From: Neisseria sp. | Lineage (GTDB): Bacteria; Pseudomonadota; Gammaproteobacteria; Burkholderiales; Neisseriaceae | Reading direction: 5' to 3' | Length of the DNA stretch: 64,000 nucleotides | Assembly (NCBI RefSeq): GCF_030527965.1 | Contig: NZ_JAUMZU010000005.1 | Coordinates: forward strand, 53,775-117,774 | Part shown: piece after piece, positions 1 to 10,020 of the stretch | Position numbering within the stretch: position 1 is the first letter of the stretch | How the letters are laid out: every line of letters starts with the position of its first letter | Position numbers and translations under genes: made by a program | The notes under the pieces: model-generated | What the model was told of the DNA's origin: nothing | Databases searched by the model: none | What the model saw: the letters and a program-made list of their open reading frames with translations, nothing else

Positions 1-950
<950 letters not shown>

Positions 951-973
951 TCAACGGCCTCTATATTGTAGCA

Positions 974-1003
974 ATGCCTGTCTGAAAATTTTCAGACAGG
1001 CAT
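974..1003. terminator. Inverted DUS pair, likely bidirectional terminator
   Basis: Two TG-wad-type uptake sequences face each other with no spacer, giving a perfect 15-bp inverted repeat with an AAAATTTT centre. It lies 23 bases after ilvC and about 100 bases from the end of the convergent M14 peptidase gene. Inverted DUS pairs acting as intrinsic terminators are well known in Neisseria; termination here is inferred from position. Confidence 0.75.
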
Positions 1004-1109
1004 TATTGTTTTCAAGCATCTCGAGCTTAGCGGCAGCCGTTTAACCTTGCTTTGTGTAGCTTTCGGCTTGTCGCTACTGTGTTGCAACAACGAGCCTGGT
1101 AGCCGGGCT

Positions 1110-2249
1110 TTAAGCCGGTTGACGCAAATGCGGCAGTGTGCTCAAGATGGCAGACAAGCTGGCTTCGCCCAAGCGCAAGGAGCGTTGTCCGTTCCAGCCG
1201 AAATCGTCGTCGGGCAGATTGTTGTTGTCTTTAAACGGCATTTCAAGCGTATAGGCGAGGCAGTGGAAGGTTTCGCCGACGTAGTTGGTGGCCAAAGTCA
1301 TGTTGGCTTGGCCGGGCTCATCTTTCGGGTAGCCGAATTCGTCTTGAAAATCGGGGCTGGCAGCTTGGAAGGCTGATTTGAAGCGGGCTTCCAGCTCGGC
1401 AATATGCTGATTGTAAGAAGGCACGCCTTCGGTGCCGGCAACAAATACGTAAGGCAGCGTTTCGTCGCCGTGGATGTCGAGAAACAGATCGACACCGGTT
1501 TCTTGCATTTTTTGCCGCACATAATAAACTTCGGGGCTTTTTTCCGGCGAGGGCGATTGCCATTCGCGGTTAAGATTGGCGCCGGTTGCGTTGGTGCGCA
1601 GATTGCCTAGCGCGGAACCGTCGGGGTTCATATTGGGCACGATATAGAATGTGGCTTGATCGAGCAGGGCTCGGGCAGTTGGGTCTTGCGGGTCGAGCAG
1701 GCGTGCCAGCAAGCCTTCGATAAACCACTCGGCCATGCTTTCGCCGGGGTGCTGGCGAGCGATAACCCATACTTTCAGATCGCTTTCTACCTGATTGCCG
1801 ATGGTAAGCAGGTTGATGTCGCGGCCTTCGGCGGTGCTGCCCAAGTCTTCAATCTGGCATAAACCGCTGCCTTGCGCGTCGCCAAGCAGATTGAGATGTT
1901 GTTCGCTGGAATAAGGCTCGAAATAGGCGTAATAAATGCTGTTGGCGAGCGGGGTATGCTCAATGGTCAGCCTGCCGTTTTCGTAGCGGGTGGGCACGCG
2001 AAACCAGTTTTGCCGGTCGTAGGAAGCGCAGGCTTGATAATCTTGCCAGCCTTCCGGATAGGCACATTGGGCTGCGTTTTCAAAATGCATGGTGCAGGGC
2101 GTGTAGGCGGCGCCTTGCAGGCGGAAATAAAACCATTGGGCGAAATCGGATGCGTTGTCGGGGCGGATTTCCAGGCGAATATTTGAGGCGTCGGCCAAGT
2201 CTTTTACGATGATGGCGCCGGCGTCGAAACGGGTGCTGATTTTCAACAT
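1110..2249 (-). CDS. M14 family zinc carboxypeptidase (cytosolic carboxypeptidase-like)
   Basis: A predicted zinc metallocarboxypeptidase of 379 residues. The N-terminal beta domain (FDAGAIIVKD to about residue 120) matches the domain that precedes the catalytic part in bacterial relatives of cytosolic carboxypeptidases. The catalytic domain shows the zinc ligands in RQHPGES (HxxE, near residue 165) and LDIHGDE (near 255), substrate-binding NMNPDGS and NREW, and the general-base Glu in YTLEMPFKDN near the C-terminus. I chose the ATG at 2249 because a GGAAAG ribosome binding site precedes it. The frame is open further upstream to 2840, but that part runs antisense through the methyltransferase gene. 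The peptide substrate is unknown. The family call is strong. Confidence 0.88.
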   Translation of the reverse strand: MLKISTRFDAGAIIVKDLADASNIRLEIRPDNASDFAQWFYFRLQGAAYTPCTMHFENAAQCAYPEGWQDYQACASYDRQNWFRVPTRYENGRLTIEHTPLANSIYYAYFEPYSSEQHLNLLGDAQGSGLCQIEDLGSTAEGRDINLLTIGNQVESDLKVWVIARQHPGESMAEWFIEGLLARLLDPQDPTARALLDQATFYIVPNMNPDGSALGNLRTNATGANLNREWQSPSPEKSPEVYYVRQKMQETGVDLFLDIHGDETLPYVFVAGTEGVPSYNQHIAELEARFKSAFQAASPDFQDEFGYPKDEPGQANMTLATNYVGETFHCLAYTLEMPFKDNNNLPDDDFGWNGQRSLRLGEASLSAILSTLPHLRQPA

Positions 2250-2420
2250 GCTGCTTTCCTGAATCGGCGGTTGGTAAAGGTTGTGCGGAATATTATAGCC
2301 GAACCGCCGGTAAACGCATACCGGATGGCCGCTGTGTTTGAAAAAGGTTGGGTGGATTCGCCGGTTGCCGCTGCCAGCACGGGGAAAGTCGGGTAGAATA
2401 AACCGCATTTTCAGACAGGC

Positions 2421-3371
2421 ATGGCTATGGGCGACATTCAATCTTTTTCCAACCGTTTGGGTAAAAACATCAAGCATTATTTGAAATGGGCACGGCGCAA
2501 CCATATCGAAGCATGGCGTATGTATGATCGGGATATTCCGCAATTTCCGTTTGCCATTGATGTGTATGGCGAGCGGATTCATTTGCAAGAATATGATACC
2601 GGCTGGCTGATGCAGCCGAAAGAATACGAGGCATGGCTTAAAGAGGTGGTGGAAGCGGTGGCTTTTGTTACCGGCTTCCCCGAAACGCACATCCACCTCA
2701 AGCGGCGCGAGCGGCAGAAGGGTGTGCAGCAATACGAGAAAACCGGTTTGGCGGGTGAGGATTTTGTTGTGAGCGAAAACGGCCGCCGATTCTGGGTTAA
2801 TCTTGATAAATATCTGGATACCGGCCTTTTTCTCGACCATCGCAATACTCGGGCGAAGGTTGGCGAGATGGCTGCCGGCAAGCGTTTTCTCAATCTTTTT
2901 GCCTACACCGGCAGCTTTACCGTATATGCCGCCACGGGCGGTGCCGCAGCGAGCGAGACGGTGGATTTATCCAATACTTATTTAGATTGGGCACGGCGCA
3001 ATTTTGAGTTGAACGGCATGGATGCGGCGCGGCACCAAATCGTTCGTGCCGATGTGTTTGCTTATCTTCAGACAGGCATTCGTGAAAGCAAACGCTTTGA
3101 CTTGATTGTGATGGATCCGCCGAGCTTTTCCAACAGCAAGAAAATGTTGGATATTCTTGATATCCAACGAGATCATGTGCGTTTGATTGACGATGCAATG
3201 AAGCTGCTGGCGCCGGACGGCACCTTGTTTTTTTCCAATAACTTGCGCAGTTTCAAGCTGGACGAAGCGCTGGTGCAACGTTATCAGGTAAAAGACATTT
3301 CGCACCAATCTGTGCCGGAAGACTTTCGCAATAAGAAAATCCATCAATGTTGGGCATTTCGACATGGTTAA
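2421..3371 (+). CDS. Class I SAM-dependent methyltransferase, stand-alone RlmK-like
   Basis: A predicted rRNA methyltransferase of 316 residues that resembles the C-terminal (RlmK) half of E. coli RlmKL, which makes m7G2069 in 23S rRNA. Visible features are an N-terminal RLGKN-KWARR segment, an EWRF-type beta region with ERQKGVQQYEK, the SAM-binding NLFAYTGSFTVYAATGGA near residue 155, and the catalytic DPPSFSNSKK near 235. The RlmL half (THUMP plus m2G methyltransferase) is absent, so the two activities are probably separate genes in this lineage. The start is either 2421 or 2427. A reverse DUS ends on the A of the first ATG and may supply the AGG Shine-Dalgarno core for the second. RlmI is the main alternative. 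Confidence 0.82.
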   Translation: MAMGDIQSFSNRLGKNIKHYLKWARRNHIEAWRMYDRDIPQFPFAIDVYGERIHLQEYDTGWLMQPKEYEAWLKEVVEAVAFVTGFPETHIHLKRRERQKGVQQYEKTGLAGEDFVVSENGRRFWVNLDKYLDTGLFLDHRNTRAKVGEMAAGKRFLNLFAYTGSFTVYAATGGAAASETVDLSNTYLDWARRNFELNGMDAARHQIVRADVFAYLQTGIRESKRFDLIVMDPPSFSNSKKMLDILDIQRDHVRLIDDAMKLLAPDGTLFFSNNLRSFKLDEALVQRYQVKDISHQSVPEDFRNKKIHQCWAFRHG

Positions 3372-3395
3372 TGCCTGTCTGAAAAGGAGTCGGAT

Positions 3396-3626
3396 ATGAA
3401 ACCCCCCGTTCTACTCGTCAGCATGTTTCTGCTTGGCGGCTGCATGTATGCCGAAACGCCATACGGGCGTACGGCAGTGCTGGATTTGCCGGTGCAGCAG
3501 CAAACCACGGTTAATAAAACCATTACCGTCAACGCGCCGCCGGGCACAACCGTTATTTATAACGACACGCAGCCGGTAGTGAGAGAGCGGCGGTATCCGC
3601 GCCGTCCTTACTATTATTATCCCTGA
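3396..3626 (+). CDS. Small predicted lipoprotein
   Basis: A 76-residue protein with a short signal peptide and lipobox LLGGC, so the mature chain would begin at Cys16 and be lipid-anchored. The mature part is Thr/Val-rich (NKTITVNAPPGTTVIYND), followed by an Arg/Pro/Tyr-rich tail ending in YYYYP. A strong AAAAGGAG site precedes the ATG, directly after a DUS that follows the methyltransferase stop. I do not recognise a named family. Short tyrosine-ended lipoproteins occur widely in Neisseria. It may be cotranscribed with the glycerate kinase 33 bases downstream. Confidence 0.75.
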   Translation: MKPPVLLVSMFLLGGCMYAETPYGRTAVLDLPVQQQTTVNKTITVNAPPGTTVIYNDTQPVVRERRYPRRPYYYYP

Positions 3627-3659
3627 GCGAGTTTTTCTAAAAATGAAGAGGGCCGAAAA

Positions 3660-4805
3660 ATGAAAATCGTGATTGCTCCCGATTCTTTTAAAGAAAGCCT
3701 GTGTGCGCGGGAAGTTGCCGAGGCGGTTGAGTGCGGTTTGCGGCATGTCTTGCCTGATGTGGAATACCTGAAGGTGCCGATGGCTGATGGCGGAGAGGGC
3801 ACGGTAACCGCATTAACCGATGCCACCGGCGGGCAGGTGTTGAAAGCGGAGGTAACTGGGCCGCTGGGCGATAAAGTTTCGGCAGCATTCGGTATGTGCG
3901 GCGACGGATCTACGGCGGTTATCGAAATGGCCGAGGCTTCCGGCCTGCATCATGTGCCTTGGTTAAAACGTAATCCGTTGTTGACCACCAGTTATGGTAC
4001 CGGCGAACTAATGACCGCGGCTTTGGATGCAGGGGCGAAAAAAATCATTTTGGGCATAGGCGGCAGTGCCACTAACGACGGCGGCGCAGGCATGCTGCAG
4101 GCGTTGGGTGCACGTTTGACCGATGCCGAGGGGCAAGAGCTGGGTTTCGGAGGTGGCGTGTTGGCCAAGTTGCACCGCATTGATTTGAGCGGTTTGGATA
4201 CCCGTTTGAAAAACGTTGTTATTGAAACGGCTTGTGATGTTGATAATCCCTTATGCGGCGAGCGTGGTGCTTCGTTTGTGTTCGGCCCGCAAAAAGGCGC
4301 GACGCCGGAAATGGCGATGATGCTTGATACCGCATTGAAGCATTTTGCGCAGATTGCATGGCGTGATACGGGCTGCGCCATCGCAGACAAGCCCGGGGCA
4401 GGAGCCGCCGGCGGAATGGGCGGCGGCTTGCTGCTGTTGCCGAATGCCTGCCTGAAAGCAGGTGTGCAAATCGTGGCGGAAGCAGTGGGTTTGGCGGAAA
4501 AATTGCAAGATGCCGATTGGGTGGTTACCGGAGAAGGGCGGATGGACGGGCAAAGCGTTCGTGGAAAAACGCCTGTCGGCGTAGCGAAAACGGCCAAACG
4601 GTTCGGCAAACCGGTGGTGGCACTGGTGGGCAGTCTGGGGGAGGGTTACGAAGCGGTGTATGATGAGGGTATCGATGCGGTGTTTCCCATTATCCGTAGT
4701 GTAGGCGATTTGGAAGAAACGCTGGTGCAAGCCCGAGAAAATTTGATTTCCGCCGCGCAAAACGTAGCAAGGCTTTATTTGTTGGCAAAAGGAGAAAGAC
4801 CATGA
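3660..4805 (+). CDS. glxK: Glycerate kinase (GarK/GlxK family)
   Basis: Phosphorylates D-glycerate with ATP, feeding glycerate into lower glycolysis; cytoplasmic. At 381 residues it has the family's usual length. The N-terminus MKIVIAPDSFKESL and the following MADGGEGTV are characteristic, as are GIGGSATNDGG near residue 125 and the C-terminal VVTGEGRMDGQS segment. It starts 33 bases after the lipoprotein gene and overlaps the OsmC-family gene by four bases (ATGA), which indicates translational coupling. I cannot tell the GarK (2-phosphoglycerate) and GlxK subtypes apart from sequence alone. Confidence 0.92.
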   Translation: MKIVIAPDSFKESLCAREVAEAVECGLRHVLPDVEYLKVPMADGGEGTVTALTDATGGQVLKAEVTGPLGDKVSAAFGMCGDGSTAVIEMAEASGLHHVPWLKRNPLLTTSYGTGELMTAALDAGAKKIILGIGGSATNDGGAGMLQALGARLTDAEGQELGFGGGVLAKLHRIDLSGLDTRLKNVVIETACDVDNPLCGERGASFVFGPQKGATPEMAMMLDTALKHFAQIAWRDTGCAIADKPGAGAAGGMGGGLLLLPNACLKAGVQIVAEAVGLAEKLQDADWVVTGEGRMDGQSVRGKTPVGVAKTAKRFGKPVVALVGSLGEGYEAVYDEGIDAVFPIIRSVGDLEETLVQARENLISAAQNVARLYLLAKGERP

Positions 4806-5272
4806 AAATTCATCATTACAAAACCATTATAGAGTGGACGGGCAATACCGGTAGCGGCACTTCATCTTATGACGCATATAAACGCGATTTTACCGCTTCA
4901 GTTCAAGGTAAGCCTGATATTGAAGGCTCTTCTGATCCGGCATTCTTAGGCGATGCTTCGCGTTGGAACCCTGAAGATATGCTGCTGGCTGCACTATCTT
5001 CTTGTCATAAACTTTGGTATCTGCATTTTTGTGCTAACGCAGGAGTGATTGTTTCGGCCTATACCGATTATGCCGAAGCTGAAATGAGCGAGGGCAGCAG
5101 GACTGAACCCGGGCGTTTTCTTTCTGTCGTGTTAAGGCCTCGAATAACTATTTCGGCCGATAGTGATGCCGATATTGCGCGAGCCTTGTGTCAAAAAGCA
5201 CATCAAGCCTGTTTTATCAGCAATTCAGTTAACTTTCCAGTGACGTGTGAACCGGAAATTATTTTTGAATAA
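4802..5272 (+). CDS. OsmC family protein
   Basis: A 156-residue member of the OsmC/Ohr fold family, whose characterised members are thiol-dependent hydroperoxide reductases. The conserved region WNPEDMLLAALSSCHKLWYLHFCA contains the first family cysteine (SSC) near residue 64, and a second Cys occurs in KAHQACFISNSV near 139, matching the two-cysteine arrangement of the YhfA/Ohr-like branch. Its start codon overlaps the stop of the glycerate kinase gene (ATGA), so the two are translated from one message. There is no direct evidence for the substrate. Confidence 0.87.
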   Translation: MKIHHYKTIIEWTGNTGSGTSSYDAYKRDFTASVQGKPDIEGSSDPAFLGDASRWNPEDMLLAALSSCHKLWYLHFCANAGVIVSAYTDYAEAEMSEGSRTEPGRFLSVVLRPRITISADSDADIARALCQKAHQACFISNSVNFPVTCEPEIIFE

Positions 5273-5306
5273 ATAAATCGAACAAGCCATCAGGAATACT
5301 GACAAC

Positions 5307-6488
5307 ATGCAAAACTATCTTACGCCCAATTTCTCATTCGCCCCTATTATCCCCGAGCGTGCTTCAGGCAGCCGTGTGTGGGATACGGAAGGGCGAGAAT
5401 ACATCGATTTGGCGGGCGGTATCGCCGTTAATGCGTTGGGGCACTGCCATCCGGCATTAGTGGAAACGCTTACCGAGCAAGCCCATAAGCTGTGGCACGT
5501 TTCCAATATCTATACCACGGAAGCGGCGCAAACTTTGGCGAAAAAGCTCGTGGAAAACACCTTTGCCGATAAAGTATTTTTCTGTAATTCGGGTGCCGAA
5601 GCCAATGAAGCGGCGCTGAAATTGGCCAGAAAATATGCGCGCGATCATTATGGCGAAGAAAAAAACGAAATCATCGCCTGTGTCAATGCGTTTCACGGCC
5701 GCACGCTGTTTACCGTGAGCGTAGGCGGGCAGCCCAAATACAGTCAGGATTTTGCGCCGCTGCCCGAAGGCATCACCCATGTGCAGTTTAATGACGTTGC
5801 CGCGTTGGAAGCTGTGGTAAGCGAGCGAACCTGTGCCGTGATTATCGAGCCGGTGCAGGGAGAAAGCGGTGTGTTGCCGGCGACGAAAGAATATCTGCAA
5901 GCCGCCCGCCGTTTGTGCGACCAATATGATGCCTGCCTGATTCTTGATGAAGTGCAGACAGGCATGGGCCGCACAGGGAAGCTGTTTGCCTATGAACATA
6001 GCGGCATCACGCCGGATATTATGAGTTCGGCCAAAGCGCTCGGTTGCGGCTTCCCCATCGGCGCCATGCTGACTACCAATAAAATCGCGCCCAGCTTCGG
6101 CCCGGGCACTCATGGTTCTACTTTCGGCGGCAACCCGTTGGCTTGTGCGGTTGGCAACAGGGCATTCGACATCATCAATACGGCTGCTACATTGAAACAG
6201 GTTGAGCAACAAGGCGAGAAACTGATGCAGGCTTTGCGGCAATTGGGAGAAGAAACCGGCGTATTTCAGGCCGTACGCGGACAAGGTTTGCTTATCGGCT
6301 GTGTGTTGGCTGACCGTTATGCGGGCAAGGCCGCGGAAATTGTGGCCAAGGCGTTGCAACACGGCCTGATGATTCTGGTGGCGGGGCCTAATGTGTTGCG
6401 CTTTGCCCCCAGCCTGTTGATTAGCGACGAAGACATTGCTGCTGCCGTTCCGAAATTACGTGCGGCATTGCAGGAATGGGAGGCTTGA
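5307..6488 (+). CDS. argD: Acetylornithine / succinyldiaminopimelate aminotransferase
   Basis: A PLP-dependent class III aminotransferase of 393 residues that converts N-acetylglutamate semialdehyde to N-acetylornithine in arginine synthesis; the same enzyme often serves lysine synthesis. Motifs seen: GGIAVNALGHCHP, FFCNSGAEANEAALKLAR (PLP phosphate site), NAFHGRTLFTVSVGGQ, LILDEVQTGMGRTG (cofactor Asp), and SSAKALGCGFPIGAM with the Schiff-base lysine, then GTHGSTFGGNPLACAV. A near-consensus AGGAA precedes the ATG. It is followed by an inverted DUS terminator shared with the convergent pyrG. Confidence 0.94.
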   Translation: MQNYLTPNFSFAPIIPERASGSRVWDTEGREYIDLAGGIAVNALGHCHPALVETLTEQAHKLWHVSNIYTTEAAQTLAKKLVENTFADKVFFCNSGAEANEAALKLARKYARDHYGEEKNEIIACVNAFHGRTLFTVSVGGQPKYSQDFAPLPEGITHVQFNDVAALEAVVSERTCAVIIEPVQGESGVLPATKEYLQAARRLCDQYDACLILDEVQTGMGRTGKLFAYEHSGITPDIMSSAKALGCGFPIGAMLTTNKIAPSFGPGTHGSTFGGNPLACAVGNRAFDIINTAATLKQVEQQGEKLMQALRQLGEETGVFQAVRGQGLLIGCVLADRYAGKAAEIVAKALQHGLMILVAGPNVLRFAPSLLISDEDIAAAVPKLRAALQEWEA

Positions 6489-6535
6489 TGTTTTTAAGCT
6501 TAAACGCTTGCAATAGATAATAGGGTTGATTAAAC

Positions 6536-6570
6536 AAAAGCCTGTCTGAAAACTTTTCAGACAGGCTTTT
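6536..6570. terminator. Inverted DUS terminator between argD and pyrG
   Basis: Two GCCTGTCTGAA cores face each other across a single C. The 17-bp arms begin with AAAA and end with TTTT, so the structure works as an intrinsic terminator in both directions. It sits between convergent argD and pyrG. Confidence 0.85.
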
Positions 6571-6612
6571 GTTATGTTGGCCGGCAGAGCCGCCCGAGCG
6601 AATTCGTTAGTG

Positions 6613-8274
<1,662 letters not shown>

Positions 8275-8319
8275 TTACCTTGAAACGCGCTCTTGCGGCA
8301 ACGCCTCGTCGACGTGAAA

Positions 8320-8342
8320 ATGCCCGAAGCAGGTTCGGGCAT
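8320..8342 (-). terminator. Intrinsic terminator of the Spy-like gene
   Basis: On the minus strand, ATGCCCGAA and TTCGGGCAT form a perfect 9-bp stem with a 5-base loop followed by TTTTC. It lies 17 bases after the stop of the Spy/CpxP-like gene and before pyrG. It is not DUS-derived. Confidence 0.6.
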
Positions 8343-8359
8343 GTCGGGGCTTTATGCTT

Positions 8360-8770
8360 TCAGCGTGTGCAGGTAGAAAGCCATTTTTCTTGTTGTTGGG
8401 GATTGAGCACTTGGAAAATTTTGTATTGCACCGATAATTCTTCCATGGCGATATCCATATCGGAATCGTAGCGCTTTTGCAGATAACGGCGGGCTTCTTG
8501 TTTGTTGAATTGACTGGCGGATAAAACCCGAATTAAATCCTGTTTGCGCGAAAAACCTTCGCTATAGTCGCGCTGGCGTGCCCGTTCTATATTTTTGCGG
8601 TGTTCGATGCGAATCTGACGTAGTTCTTTTTGTTGCTCTTCGGTCAGCGAAAGGGAACGCATGTCGCAATTCGGGTAAAAATTGCACGCAAAAACGGGCG
8701 ATGACACGCATAACGTGCATAGTGCGGCAAATGTGATGTTTTTGACGATTGAAAAGCAAGAAACGCTCAT
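8360..8770 (-). CDS. Spy/CpxP-like periplasmic protein
   Basis: A 136-residue exported protein. The signal peptide covers about residues 1-28 (hydrophobic core ITFAALCTLCVSS, cleavage near VFA-C). The mature part contains LSLTEEQQKELRQIRIEHR, matching the LTxxQ signature and all-helical, charged architecture of the Spy/CpxP refolding-chaperone family, and a second related segment LNPQQQEKW near the C-terminus, where CpxP/Spy carry their second LTxxQ. Two cysteines near the mature N-terminus (CNFYPNC) could form a disulfide. A role as an envelope-stress chaperone is inferred from the family only. Confidence 0.72.
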   Translation of the reverse strand: MSVSCFSIVKNITFAALCTLCVSSPVFACNFYPNCDMRSLSLTEEQQKELRQIRIEHRKNIERARQRDYSEGFSRKQDLIRVLSASQFNKQEARRYLQKRYDSDMDIAMEELSVQYKIFQVLNPQQQEKWLSTCTR

Positions 8771-8972
8771 TTCATAATCCCGTGTGTAAAGCGGGTTCTA
8801 ATATAGAGGATTTTGGAGTGAAACACGGTATTTGTGGAGTTAACCTTCGTTAATGATTTTGATTTTTAGGATTTATTTTTTCAGAGCGTCTGTTTGGTAT
8901 TGTTGTAATTGTGCCTGATACGGATGAATGGAATAATAATGCCTGTCTGAAAAAGTATTTTGGAGAGTGGGA

Positions 8973-9650
8973 ATGGACGGCTTTCGTATTGCCCCCAGTA
9001 TTTTGTCTGCCGATTTTGCCCGATTGGGCGAAGAGGTTACCCGAGTGATCGAAGCGGGTGCCGATTTGATTCATTTTGATGTGATGGATAACCATTATGT
9101 GCCGAACCTGACCTTCGGCCCGATGATTTGTGCCGCTTTGAAACCTTATGCCACCGTGCCGCTCGACGTCCATTTAATGGTGGAGCCGGTTGATGATTTG
9201 ATTGTGTCTTTTGCAGATGCGGGAGCGGGAATAATTACGTTTCATCCTGAGGCGAGCCGCCATGTAGACCGAAGCTTGAGCCTGATTCGCGACAAAGGCT
9301 GCCAAGCCGGTTTGGTATTGAATCCGGCTACATCCGTCAGTGTTTTGGAAAACGTGCTTGATCGTTTGGACATGGTGCTTTTAATGTCGGTTAATCCGGG
9401 ATTCGGCGGTCAAAGTTTTATTCCGCATACTTTAAATAAAATCCGCCAAGTTCGGGAAATCTTGAAGGCTTACGAAAGCGAGACGGGAAGGCGGATTGCC
9501 TTAGAGGTAGACGGAGGTATCAAGCCGAGTAATATTGTAGAGGTGGCAGCGGCAGGAGCAGATACGTTTGTGGCCGGCTCGGCTATTTTCGGTCAGCCGG
9601 ATTACGAATCGGTTATCCAGCAGATGCGGTTGGCATTGCAAAGCCTTTAA
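8973..9650 (+). CDS. rpe: Ribulose-phosphate 3-epimerase
   Basis: Interconverts ribulose-5-phosphate and xylulose-5-phosphate in the pentose phosphate pathway. This is a TIM barrel of 225 residues with the family's metal-site motifs: [13 protein letters not shown] at the N-terminus, [42 protein letters not shown] and [12 protein letters not shown] placed the start at ATG 8973 because GGAG at 8962-8965 sits 7 bases upstream; the GTG two codons earlier is too close to that site. A DUS lies just upstream and an inverted DUS terminator just downstream. Confidence 0.95.
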   Translation: MDGFRIAPSILSADFARLGEEVTRVIEAGADLIHFDVMDNHYVPNLTFGPMICAALKPYATVPLDVHLMVEPVDDLIVSFADAGAGIITFHPEASRHVDRSLSLIRDKGCQAGLVLNPATSVSVLENVLDRLDMVLLMSVNPGFGGQSFIPHTLNKIRQVREILKAYESETGRRIALEVDGGIKPSNIVEVAAAGADTFVAGSAIFGQPDYESVIQQMRLALQSL

Positions 9651-9674
9651 TCCTTTGTGTAAATAGCAGATGAT

Positions 9675-9716
9675 AAAAGCCATGCCTGTCTGAAATTTCA
9701 GACAGGCATGGCTTTT
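9675..9716 (+). terminator. Inverted DUS terminator after rpe
   Basis: A perfect palindrome with 21-bp arms: AAAAGCC followed by the DUS, then its mirror image ending GGCTTTT. It stands 24 bases after the rpe stop and is the longest perfect DUS hairpin in the window. Confidence 0.88.
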
Positions 9717-10020
9717 ATAAATGTTAAGAGAGCTCAAAAACAAACGTGAAGTCTTCATTAATTTATGAGTTATATTACTTAGGAATATATGCTGTGTAAT
9801 TCTGTTACATCTAAAATATGCCTGTATTTTATAGACTTTTATCAAAAAACATTAAAAATTTCTAAAAAATTACTGTTAAATTGTAGACAATTTCTTGTTC
9901 TGGGTGTATTGTCTGATATCATAAGGAAATACGTATGTAAAATTACCGTAGCCGGTTTCGCGACGGCGGTTTTGCCCGAAAATACACATTCAAAATTACC
10001 AGATTACCAGAAAGCTCCCT
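9717..10020 (+). promoter_or_regulatory. AT-rich region upstream of gltB
   Basis: About 300 bases with no credible gene; the 82-codon frame at 9789-10037 runs out of frame into gltB and has no family resemblance. The base composition is strongly AT-rich compared with the flanking genes, as expected for the promoter of the glutamate synthase operon. I could not pick out a convincing -35/-10 pair or a named operator. Confidence 0.4.

Noticed and set aside
2250..2840. N-terminal extension of the M14 peptidase frame
   Set aside because: It runs antisense through the methyltransferase gene and lacks a ribosome site; the ATG at 2249 has one and begins where family similarity starts.
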